A stretch of 14,416 nt of DNA, taken from SURF-32 sp964648365. GTDB lineage: Bacteria; Planctomycetota; Phycisphaerae; UBA1845. Where the stretch lies: contig CAZYLK010000163.1 in assembly GCA_964648365.1 (NCBI GenBank), positions 1-14,416 on the forward strand, given 5' to 3'. The notes beneath the pieces are model-generated. The model had not been told where the DNA came from, searched no databases, and saw only the letters and a program-made list of their open reading frames with translations. Position numbers and translations under genes: made by a program. Below are positions 8,422-14,175 of the stretch, one piece after another (within the stretch, counting starts at the first letter, position 1; each line of letters opens with the position of its first letter).

Positions 8422-8582
8422 ATTGCGACTCGGCACTTAGCCTGCCTGCAGGGAAACTGCGTCACGACAGGCCAGCCGCCTGCCGCCCTCCGAATCACGG
8501 CTTGGAAGGCCGCGCCACGTTCGAGCGTGCATGCCGATTCTCTCGCGCATCCCTTCGTGACCCTCCGATCCCTCCGCCGGGC

Positions 8583-8610
8583 TTCACAGTGCCGCGTGGT
8601 CGGGTACACT
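8583..8610 (+). promoter_or_regulatory. Candidate promoter for the TM coiled-coil gene
   Basis: TTCACA (8583-8588, 5 of 6 match to TTGACA) and TACACT (8605-8610, 4 of 6 match to TATAAT) are 16 bp apart. This leaves a leader of about 45 nt before ATG 8663. Confidence 0.35.
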
Positions 8611-8662
8611 CCCAGAAGACGTTCACAGTCTCAGGCGCCGCGCCGGTACGGGGATCAGTCGG

Positions 8663-10825
8663 ATGAAGATCAGGGTATCGAGATATATAGCGACCGCCGC
8701 GCCGCCCGTTCGTCGCGTCGCCGCCTCGCCCGACGTCACAGACGTTGAACGGGAGCAACTCGAGGCGCCAATCCTGGGCCACACCGATCGTCAGCGATTC
8801 CTGTCGCGACTCGGACAGAATCCCACATATGCAAGCCGGCGACTCTCCACCGGCCGTATCGCGCTGACGCGACTCATGGCGGCCGGGTCTGAAGCGGGCC
8901 AACTCTATTCGGTCACAGTTCTGGTAAGCGCGGCGGACTGGTCCGGCCCGTTGCAGGCGGACGGGTGGCCACTGCTCAAGATCGGCGGGCTGTGGCAGGT
9001 CGCGACCGGCACCGTCCCGTCGGTCAACGTGCGCGTCGATTCGCTGGAACACCCGATTGCGGACGCGGATCAGCGCGCCCGGGTGCTGGCCATGATCGCG
9101 CGCATCGAGCGTTCATGGGAAGATCGGGCTGAGCGGATCGTCGTCAGGGAGGATGAACTCCCGACCACCGAAGTGCGGATGACGGCGATGTTGCTTCCCC
9201 GTGCCGTCAGAGAGCGCTTCGACTACGCCGTGCGGTCACTGAACCCGGACTGTCCGGTTCGATTGAACTGTCTTTATAAAGCCCTCACGACCGGCGGCGC
9301 CAGGGCCGCGCGGCCGCGCGACCGCAGTGACGACAGCGTCCCGGCGCCTTACACCGATGCGCTTTCGTACTTCTGGAAGCCCGAGGGGCCGCCGCCGTGG
9401 GCCTTCGCCGCGAACCGTGAGGAGTTCGGCGGTACGGAGGCAACGACGCCGGCGCCTCCGCGCCCCCCGGCCGCGGCGAGGACGGCGCCAGCGGAAACCG
9501 GCGGCAGCCGTCGCCGCGGTGTCCTGACCGCAGCGCTTGCCGTGCTGATGGTCGGCGTCGGCGTTGGAGGCTGGGTGATCTACCGTCACTCCGCGCGTCG
9601 CGCCGCGGTCGTAGCGCGGCTGACCGAGATTGACAGGCGAGCGGAAGCACTGATGCGTGACCATCCCGGCGGAACGCGGCTTCCCTGCGATGACCGCGCC
9701 CGGCGAGAACTTGTTGCCGAGGCGGCGACGCTGCTGGCCGAGTCGGAAAAACTGCTGCCTGCTGTCGGAACGGACTCGGCCGGCTCCAAGGCCGAATCCC
9801 TGCGGACCTGGCTGGCCGACGCCCGCACCGCCGCCACCGACTCCGCACGCATCGCCGCGACGCTGTCCAACTTCGAGCAGTTCATCCAACGCGAAGGCGA
9901 ACTTACGGCCGCGTCGGCGTACCCGTCGGAACACGCGATCGCCACCCTCGACGCCTGGGCCGGGCAACTGGAGGAAGCCGATGCGATCGCCCGGAAGCTC
10001 GATGACTGCCACGCCGAAGCCGCGGCCGCGGCGCTGGAACTTGTGCGGGCGCGACCCAAAGTGCTGCCGGCGATCGTGGCGTCCTGCGAGGCGGAGTTGC
10101 AGCGGCTGCGGGCCTTCTTCGACCGCGTCCCGACGACGCGTCTGGATAACGATACGACGCCGCTGGTTCCGGCTGAACAGGAGCGGCTGGATGCGATAAC
10201 GGATCGGATGGGTCAAGTACCGGCCAGCGTGCGAACGGCCCGCCTGCCGTCGCTCAGGGGGGAGCTTGAGTCGCTGCAGAAGCTCGCAGGGGAGCGGGCG
10301 AAGGCGGTCGGCGGCCTTCGACAGCGCTTCGACGCCGATTATTCCCGCGCGAAGCGCCTGGCCGATCAGTATGCGCTGCATCTTCATCCCACCGCCGTCG
10401 CCGGCCTGAAGCCGAAGTGGGACGGCGCCGTCGAGGCCCTGCAGCACGCCCGCGCCGCCCATGAGATCTGGAAGGACCACGAAGCCTGCGGCAAGCTCAA
10501 TGACATGATCTTCCGCTGGCGCGGCAGCGCCGCTCGACTCGTCTTCAGCCGCTTCGAGGAACTCGTCGAGCAGGCGCAGCGCGCCTACGCGGTCGAAGCC
10601 GGCGGCAAAGGGCCCGCCCCGAACGGCACGGCCGCCAAGCGCATCGCGGAGGCGCTGGCGCTGTACGACGATTTCCGCGAGGCGATCCGCCAGTACGACC
10701 GCTTCGGCGCCCTGCACGACATGGCGGCCGACCTCTCCGCGCGCATTCACGGCCGGAAGCGGGAAGCGGAGAACGAGGAGGAAGAGTCGCCGCGAGCGGC
10801 AGCACAGAATCTTGTGCTTGACTGA
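8663..10825 (+). CDS. Single-TM protein, N-terminal globular domain and coiled-coil tail
   Basis: A 720-residue protein of unknown function. Residues about 38-210 form a globular domain with a run GHTDRQRFLSRLG, TYASRRL, RIALTRLMAAG, LYSVTVLVSAADW and, at 177-190, LLPRAVRERFDYAV. This vaguely resembles the N-terminal domain of GTPase-associated protein 1 (GAP1-N), a low-confidence impression. Residues about 215-282 are Pro/Ala/Thr-rich linker. One TM helix spans about 286-307 (VLTAALAVLMVGVGVGGWVIY) with basic residues on both sides. Residues 312-700 are largely helical, rich in Ala, Glu, Arg and Leu, and probably coiled coil. The last residues are acidic (ENEEEES). GGGG at 8650-8653 lies 9 nt before the start. 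The 3' part has a second copy at the right end of the window, and a promoter for the next gene overlaps its stop codon. There is no signal peptide; the N-domain is probably cytoplasmic. Confidence 0.87.
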   Translation: MKIRVSRYIATAAPPVRRVAASPDVTDVEREQLEAPILGHTDRQRFLSRLGQNPTYASRRLSTGRIALTRLMAAGSEAGQLYSVTVLVSAADWSGPLQADGWPLLKIGGLWQVATGTVPSVNVRVDSLEHPIADADQRARVLAMIARIERSWEDRAERIVVREDELPTTEVRMTAMLLPRAVRERFDYAVRSLNPDCPVRLNCLYKALTTGGARAARPRDRSDDSVPAPYTDALSYFWKPEGPPPWAFAANREEFGGTEATTPAPPRPPAAARTAPAETGGSRRRGVLTAALAVLMVGVGVGGWVIYRHSARRAAVVARLTEIDRRAEALMRDHPGGTRLPCDDRARRELVAEAATLLAESEKLLPAVGTDSAGSKAESLRTWLADARTAATDSARIAATLSNFEQFIQREGELTAASAYPSEHAIATLDAWAGQLEEADAIARKLDDCHAEAAAAALELVRARPKVLPAIVASCEAELQRLRAFFDRVPTTRLDNDTTPLVPAEQERLDAITDRMGQVPASVRTARLPSLRGELESLQKLAGERAKAVGGLRQRFDADYSRAKRLADQYALHLHPTAVAGLKPKWDGAVEALQHARAAHEIWKDHEACGKLNDMIFRWRGSAARLVFSRFEELVEQAQRAYAVEAGGKGPAPNGTAAKRIAEALALYDDFREAIRQYDRFGALHDMAADLSARIHGRKREAENEEEESPRAAAQNLVLD

Positions 10826-10851
10826 AGACTCGATCTGGGGTATAAGCCCAG
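10818..10851 (+). promoter_or_regulatory. Strong sigma70-like promoter with palindrome around the -10
   Basis: TTGACT (10818-10823) and TATAAG (10841-10846) each match consensus at 5 of 6 positions with an ideal 17-bp spacer. The -35 overlaps the last codons and the TGA of the upstream gene. The -10 lies in the loop of a palindrome, CTGGG (10835-10839) with CCCAG (10847-10851), which could be an operator. The predicted transcription start is about 10853, so GTG 10855 would be leaderless and ATG 10903 would have a leader of about 50 nt. It implies that the orphan RHS cassette is transcribed on its own. Confidence 0.55.
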
Positions 10852-10902
10852 TCGGTGCGATGCCCCTCGGGATACCGGCGAGTGACGCGCGAACGGGACA
10901 CC

Positions 10903-11784
10903 ATGACGTCTTCGTGCAGGACTCTTCCGCGAGGCCACGATTGCGGCTGGACCTTCGTGGCCGGGCTGACAGGGACGGTGATCCAAACGGACGAGCGGCA
11001 GGACAACGACCCGGAAGACGATCCGAGTCATTACATGATGCCGGACGTGCATGGGGGGAACGTGGCGTCGCTGTATCAGCCGCTGGACCTGGAGGAGCCG
11101 CGGGAGCCGATGTTCCAGCAGTTCGAGGCGTTCGGGAATGCCATGACGGCGCGAACGTCGGCCGCGACCGGTTCCTACGGCTGGCGGGGGCAGGAGGGCA
11201 GCGAATCGGAGTTTATCGACAGCGGCGAAGGCAACGCCGCCGCCCAGTCCTCGCCCAACCTCGTCTACATGCAGGCCCGCCACTACGACCCCACCATCGG
11301 CCGCTTCCTCCAGGCCGACCCGCTCAAGATGAGCAGTTTCACCACCCAGGGGCTGAACCGGTATATCTATTGTAATAATGATCCGGTGAATTGCAGTGAC
11401 CCGTCGGGCTTGATGCCCTGGTCGGATGGGGTTGCATTATTGGGATACGGTTTGATGTTCGCGGCTGGCGCCTTCCTGGCGCTGATGGGTCCAGCGACCT
11501 TCTTTACCGGGTTGGCACTGATGGCGGGAGCGGTAGCCGGAGTTCTTGATATTCTGGCAGCGAACACGGCGGATTGCAGCTTGGCAGCGGACCTACTTCG
11601 GGCGCGGAATGCATTCGCTGCGATCGCATTGGCAGCATTGGCACTGCAAGTGGCCGTCGCAACGTTCGTTACGGGAGGAGTTGCCGCGGGTCTAACCGCC
11701 GGATGGGCAAAAGCTGCTGGGATACTACGAGCTACGGGATCCCTCGGGGGTGGTCTTGCCACCTGGGTGAGGTTCCAGTTTTGA
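10903..11784 (+). CDS. Orphan RHS C-terminal protein with hydrophobic tip (cassette 1)
   Basis: A 293-residue remnant of an RHS protein; full-length RHS proteins usually exceed 1000 residues, so the shell-forming repeats are absent. Residues 54-170 are the end of the RHS core: GGNVASLY, FEAFGNAMT, YGWRGQEGS, MQARHYDPTIGRFLQADPL, LNRYIYCNNDPVN, closing with PVNCSDPSGL, which fits the PVxxxDPxGL motif after which RHS proteins cleave themselves. The 123-residue tip is rich in Ala, Gly and Leu, with about three hydrophobic segments (tip residues 7-26, 29-48, 67-95). It has no recognised enzymatic domain; a membrane-acting toxin is possible. ATG 10903 is preceded by GGGA only 4 nt away; GTG 10855 is an alternative. 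The next gene starts inside its stop codon. The tip is less GC-rich than the core. RHS identity is firm; toxicity is inferred. Confidence 0.78.
   Translation: MTSSCRTLPRGHDCGWTFVAGLTGTVIQTDERQDNDPEDDPSHYMMPDVHGGNVASLYQPLDLEEPREPMFQQFEAFGNAMTARTSAATGSYGWRGQEGSESEFIDSGEGNAAAQSSPNLVYMQARHYDPTIGRFLQADPLKMSSFTTQGLNRYIYCNNDPVNCSDPSGLMPWSDGVALLGYGLMFAAGAFLALMGPATFFTGLALMAGAVAGVLDILAANTADCSLAADLLRARNAFAAIALAALALQVAVATFVTGGVAAGLTAGWAKAAGILRATGSLGGGLATWVRFQF
11062..11412 (+). repeat. RHS core repeat, copy 1
   Basis: These 351 bp align without gaps to 12720-13070 with 43 differences counted by eye (about 88% identity, 101 of 117 residues identical). The run 11269-11342 is identical in both. Similarity ends right after the codons for PSGL, where the two tips diverge completely. 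Confidence 0.9.
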
Positions 11785-12134
11785 CCGGCGACAGACAATC
11801 CAAACGATTACGGCCGCCGCTACTTGCGGAGGCAGGACATGTAGTTGTGCTCTTGGCTCTGCTGTTGCCGCTGTTGTTTGAAGCCCCATCCGAATGGAAA
11901 TATGTGGGAGCTACACTGGCGTCGGTGCTTGCTTTCGCGCTCACAGTGCGGTCAATCGGTAGATTCAGAGAATGGATGCGTCTCCGGCGTGAGCTTCGAG
12001 TATATCAATACAGGCTGTGCGATAGCTGTTGGTATCCGTTGCCCGGATTGGACAGGAATGGGAAGTGTCCGGAGTGCGGGCGGCCTTACGATGTTGACGC
12101 GCTTCGTAACACCTGGGTTGATCGCGGGTACTAA
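11781..12134 (+). CDS. Two-TM protein with C-terminal zinc ribbon, candidate immunity protein 1
   Basis: A 117-residue protein. Two TM helices are visible at about 18-34 (HVVVLLALLLPLLF) and 41-57 (YVGATLASVLAFALTV). A basic stretch (RSIGRFREWMRLRREL) and then a zinc ribbon with Cys 80, 83, 96 and 99 (CDSCWYPLPGL, KCPECG) follow. The CxxCxY...GL...CPECG pattern is common in planctomycete proteins. The start chosen is TTG 11781, which shares TTGA with the stop of the RHS gene. It has a strong Shine-Dalgarno GGTGAGG (11766-11772), 8 nt away. The frame is open upstream to 11574, but that part overlaps the RHS tip and reads as non-coding. A later GTG would cut the first TM helix. The tight overlap with an RHS tip is how immunity genes usually lie. 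No immunity family is recognised, so the function is inferred from position. Confidence 0.72.
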   Translation: MTGDRQSKRLRPPLLAEAGHVVVLLALLLPLLFEAPSEWKYVGATLASVLAFALTVRSIGRFREWMRLRRELRVYQYRLCDSCWYPLPGLDRNGKCPECGRPYDVDALRNTWVDRGY

Positions 12135-12149
12135 TTGTCAGTCTGACCC

Positions 12150-12174
12150 GACCCGCGGCTTCGACGAGTGTGAG
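12150..12174 (+). repeat. 25-bp cassette-end repeat, copy 1
   Basis: This sequence begins GACCCGCGGCTTCGAC and ends GAGTGTGAG. It is identical over 25 bp to 14149-14173, with mismatches immediately on both sides. It lies 15 bp after the stop of candidate immunity gene 1. It may be the 3' exchange boundary of the cassette. Confidence 0.9.
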
Positions 12175-12223
12175 GCCCGCCGACCCTCGGCCGGGCGACT
12201 CGGGGGCGCCCGGCTGCCGTGCG

Positions 12224-12255
12224 GGGCCGGCTCGGAGAAGCTCCGCGGCCGGTCC
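12224..12255 (+). terminator. GC-rich hairpin after cassette 1, possible terminator
   Basis: An inner stem CGGAG (12233-12237), loop AAG, CTCCG (12241-12245) sits on an outer 8-bp stem (12224-12231 with 12248-12255, one G-U pair), separated by a small internal loop. No U-tract follows, so it is either a non-canonical terminator or part of a dispersed repeat. Confidence 0.3.
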
Positions 12256-12353
12256 GGTCTCACAGGAATGTCCGCCAGCCCTTGCTGACGGCAGGCACGG
12301 CGGTTGCCACCGGCCGGGGGCTGCTTGGTCTTGCGTCGGCAGCGGCCCTCTGA

Positions 12354-12526
12354 GCGAGCCGCGTGGCTTCAGCCCGTGCGGACCCGCCGTTGGCGAGCCG
12401 GCGTCGATCCCGACGCCCGCTCGCCCCGGTGATGCAACCGAAGTGCGCCATCGCAGGATACGGCGCTTGGGATTTCCGGCCGCACCGAAGGCGCACGTCC
12501 GCGCGGGCTGAAGCCACGCGGCTCGC
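12354..12526. repeat. 173-bp palindromic element with 30-bp terminal inverted repeats (MITE-like)
   Basis: Positions 12354-12383 (starting GCGAGCCGCGTGGCTTCAGC) and 12497-12526 are inverted repeats with a single mismatch (T12377 against C at the partner). Inside lie two more stem-loops. One is 12392-12406 with 12411-12425, 14 of 15 bp paired with a 4-nt loop. The other is 12443-12449 with 12490-12496, 7 bp and abutting the right arm. The whole would fold as a three-way junction. There is no room for a transposase and no clear target-site duplication. Because the arms are mirror images, spurious frames on both strands read ARAEATRLA. It could be a non-autonomous transposable element, a REP-type repeat or a structured RNA. 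Confidence 0.8.
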
Positions 12527-12656
12527 CGGGTTCTATTGTCCCGGCGGCGGATTTCAGTGCGATTGTATCCCGGTGGCCGCGCGCGGTATGATCATGACGA
12601 TGGCAGTCGTTTCAAGCCCATCATTACGTGGACCTCGCCCGCGACCGGGCGGTCGC

Positions 12657-13514
12657 ATGACGCGGCGCGGCTGCCTGCGCGGCAGCGGAAGTTTCGTCTC
12701 GCTGTATCGGCCAAAGGGCATGGCATCGCTGTATCAGCCGATGGACCTGGAAGATCCGCGGGAGCCGATGTTCCAGCAGTTCGAGGCGTTCGGCAACGCG
12801 ATGACCGCGTTCACCACGGCCGCGACGGGCTCCTACGGCTGGCGGGGGCAGGAGGGCAGTGAGTCGGAGTTCGTCGACACTCCCGAAGCCTCCACGCCCG
12901 CTCAGACATCGCCCAACCTCATTCTCATGCAGGCCCGCCACTACGACCCCACCATCGGCCGCTTCCTCCAGGCCGACCCGCTCAAGATGAGCAGTTTCAC
13001 GACGCAGGGGCTGAACCGGTATATCTATTGCAATAATGATCCGGTGAATCGCAGTGACCCGTCTGGTTTGTGCTACCAGGACTACCTTACTCCAGCTTTT
13101 CTTGCGGTAGGTCAGCTGGCCGCACTGGTGGGGGCCGTCCTTGCGATGATGGCGGCGTGGGCTATCGGCTGGGCTGCCGGCGATGCAATCGGGTGCTGGC
13201 TCTCCAATAACGTACAGCTTGGTTCACTAGGTGACCTCTTCATGGCGTTGGGCGGAATATTGGCTGGCGCCGGGATTGGTCTTCTATTATCCGGACCGGT
13301 CGGCTGGGCATTATTCCTCGCAATTGCTGCGTTGGCCATTGGGATATACTTTCTCGCTGGAGGCCTTTATGAGAATATCGTTGCTGGGCGCGAGATCGCG
13401 GCTAAATTGCCCGGAGGCGTGTGGGCCGACGCGGAGGCAACGTCAAGAGATGTTCTAATCCAGGTTCGTAAGTACTTTTCGATAGTTCGAGCGCGTGCGA
13501 GCTTCCTGGCATGA
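12657..13514 (+). CDS. Orphan RHS C-terminal protein with hydrophobic tip (cassette 2)
   Basis: A 285-residue RHS remnant parallel to cassette 1. Residues 22-138 are the RHS core end (ASLYQPMDLEDPREP, FEAFGNAMT, YGWRGQEGS, ARHYDPTIGRFLQADPL, LNRYIYCNNDPVN, closing PVNRSDPSGL). The 147-residue tip is unrelated to tip 1. It has about three hydrophobic segments (tip 9-37, 56-74, 78-98) followed by a basic, more polar tail of about 45 residues. Starts at 12588, 12657 and 12720 are possible. 12657 was taken because third-position GC looks coding only from about there, and the 12588 ATG overlaps a -10-like TATGAT. The stop shares ATGA with the next gene. The tip is clearly less GC-rich than the chromosome (28 of 60 bases G or C at 13321-13380). 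A membrane-active toxin tip is plausible but unproven. Confidence 0.78.
   Translation: MTRRGCLRGSGSFVSLYRPKGMASLYQPMDLEDPREPMFQQFEAFGNAMTAFTTAATGSYGWRGQEGSESEFVDTPEASTPAQTSPNLILMQARHYDPTIGRFLQADPLKMSSFTTQGLNRYIYCNNDPVNRSDPSGLCYQDYLTPAFLAVGQLAALVGAVLAMMAAWAIGWAAGDAIGCWLSNNVQLGSLGDLFMALGGILAGAGIGLLLSGPVGWALFLAIAALAIGIYFLAGGLYENIVAGREIAAKLPGGVWADAEATSRDVLIQVRKYFSIVRARASFLA
12699..12739 (+). repeat. In-frame imperfect duplication at the start of RHS core 2
   Basis: TCGCTGTATCGGCC (12699-12712) recurs as TCGCTGTATCAGCC (12726-12739), 27 bp or nine codons later, giving SLYRP...SLYQP in the protein. Only one copy exists in cassette 1, so the left edge of core 2 may be a repaired recombination joint. 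Confidence 0.6.
12720..13070 (+). repeat. RHS core repeat, copy 2
   Basis: Gap-free partner of 11062-11412, about 88% identical by hand count. It provides a homology arm through which tips could be exchanged with a full-length RHS gene or with each other. Confidence 0.9.
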
Positions 13515-14068
13515 CACCCCTGATTGCCCCGAGTAGGCGGTGTCCAGCGCGCTTCTGTCCTCGCTGCCGATATTCGCGTCGGGGACTGCCGCTAAACAGC
13601 AGGTGTCCAGAGTGCGGTTTTGATGTGATTGACGACGTTCCTATGTTCATATATGAGCGCCGGACGCTGATCGTTGCAATAAGTATTGGTTGGATCGTGG
13701 CGTGCGCACCGTTCGTGGTGATCAGACCCAGCGCGACTGGGCTAGGCGTAATTCTTGGCAGTTACTCTGTCCTTTGGGGCGTAACCTGCTGCCTAGCGAG
13801 CCGCTTTATCGGAGAGCGTGTCTGGGCGTTCTCCATGACTGGAATCGTGTATATACGTAACGGCCGGATACGTCGCGTCATTCACTGGCATCATTGCTCG
13901 GCGATTCAGTTGGGGAGGTGGGCCACGTGGGCCGTGCGAATTCGCGAGCACGCTGGCGGGAGTAGTTGGATAGCGCTGGGCCGTAGGCGACTAGCCCGGG
14001 AGTTCTGCTCCGTCGCTTCGAATCTGCGGAGGCAGTTTGCGGGTTCTGCGTTGTCCGGGAATGCCTGA
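13511..14068 (+). CDS. Two-TM protein with N-terminal zinc ribbon, candidate immunity protein 2
   Basis: A 185-residue protein whose ATG overlaps the RHS stop (ATGA, 13511-13514). Residues 11-36 hold a zinc ribbon with Cys 16, 19, 32 and 35 (CPRCRYSRRGL, RCPECG). Two TM helices follow at about 51-70 (RTLIVAISIGWIVACAPFVV) and 77-100. The C-terminal about 75 residues are soluble and basic, with alternating strands (GIVYIRNGRIRRVIHWHHCS, WAVRI, SWIALG) and a final helix, a pattern like YcxB/bacterial PH-like domains (weak inference). It shares with candidate immunity protein 1 only the CxxCxY...GL...CPECG ribbon and the two TM helices, with the ribbon at the opposite end. No strong Shine-Dalgarno is visible, so translational coupling is likely. 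Base composition is lower in GC than the flanking genes. The immunity role is inferred from position; it could be a general membrane partner. Confidence 0.78.
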   Translation: MTPLIAPSRRCPARFCPRCRYSRRGLPLNSRCPECGFDVIDDVPMFIYERRTLIVAISIGWIVACAPFVVIRPSATGLGVILGSYSVLWGVTCCLASRFIGERVWAFSMTGIVYIRNGRIRRVIHWHHCSAIQLGRWATWAVRIREHAGGSSWIALGRRRLAREFCSVASNLRRQFAGSALSGNA

Positions 14069-14148
14069 CACAGGTATCGGTGCCTCGTTGGAACTGACCG
14101 CGCATGCATGGATTGGAAGCCCAAGTTAGTTGCCTGATGTTCCGGGCG

Positions 14149-14173
14149 GACCCGCGGCTTCGACGAGTGTGAG
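14149..14173 (+). repeat. 25-bp cassette-end repeat, copy 2
   Basis: Identical to 12150-12174. It lies 80 bp after candidate immunity gene 2 and only 2 bp before the copied 3' part of the TM coiled-coil gene, so it marks a visible junction. Confidence 0.9.
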
Positions 14174-14175
14174 AC

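Larger units (their letters stand above)
8339..8662. other. Intergenic, repeat-like DNA upstream of the TM coiled-coil gene
   Basis: About 320 bp with no convincing gene. It includes the imperfect palindrome at 8403-8421 and, at about 8500-8520, a segment (CGGCTTGGAAGGCCGCGCC) that resembles interspersed repeats I recall from planctomycete genomes. A candidate promoter sits near the right edge. Confidence 0.5.
12135..12656. other. 522-bp inter-cassette region, mostly repeats
   Basis: No gene is supported between candidate immunity gene 1 and the second RHS cassette. In order it holds the 25-bp repeat, a GC-rich hairpin (12224-12255), GC-rich DNA, the 173-bp palindromic element (12354-12526) and about 130 bp before the RHS start. 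A weak promoter-like pair, TTGTAT (12563-12568) and TATGAT (12587-12592), 18 bp apart, could drive cassette 2. Confidence 0.55.

Noticed and set aside
7762..8436. 224-residue minus-strand frame just upstream of the ATPase gene
   Set aside because: It is Arg/Gly-rich, lacks any domain and runs through a REP-like palindrome, the inverted repeat and the small ORF region.
9236..10750. 504-residue minus-strand frame opposite the TM coiled-coil gene
   Set aside because: It is antisense to a gene whose paralogous copy shows mostly synonymous changes in the + frame, so the + frame is the coding one.
11574..11780. Extended start of candidate immunity protein 1
   Set aside because: This part lies inside the RHS tip in another frame and reads like out-of-frame sequence. 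TTG 11781 has a strong ribosome-binding site and the same 4-nt overlap as cassette 2.
11845..12288. 147-residue + frame overlapping candidate immunity gene 1
   Set aside because: It is an out-of-frame shadow that continues into repeats; its Cys-rich look comes from the zinc-ribbon region read in another frame.
12346..12534. Target-site duplication around the 173-bp element
   Set aside because: The immediate flanks (CCCTCTGA and CGGGTTCT) do not match, so recent transposition is not supported.
12363..12656. Long upstream extension of RHS gene 2 through the palindromic element
   Set aside because: It would translate the 173-bp inverted-repeat element; the reverse strand gives the same ARAEATRLA string, showing that it is a repeat artefact.
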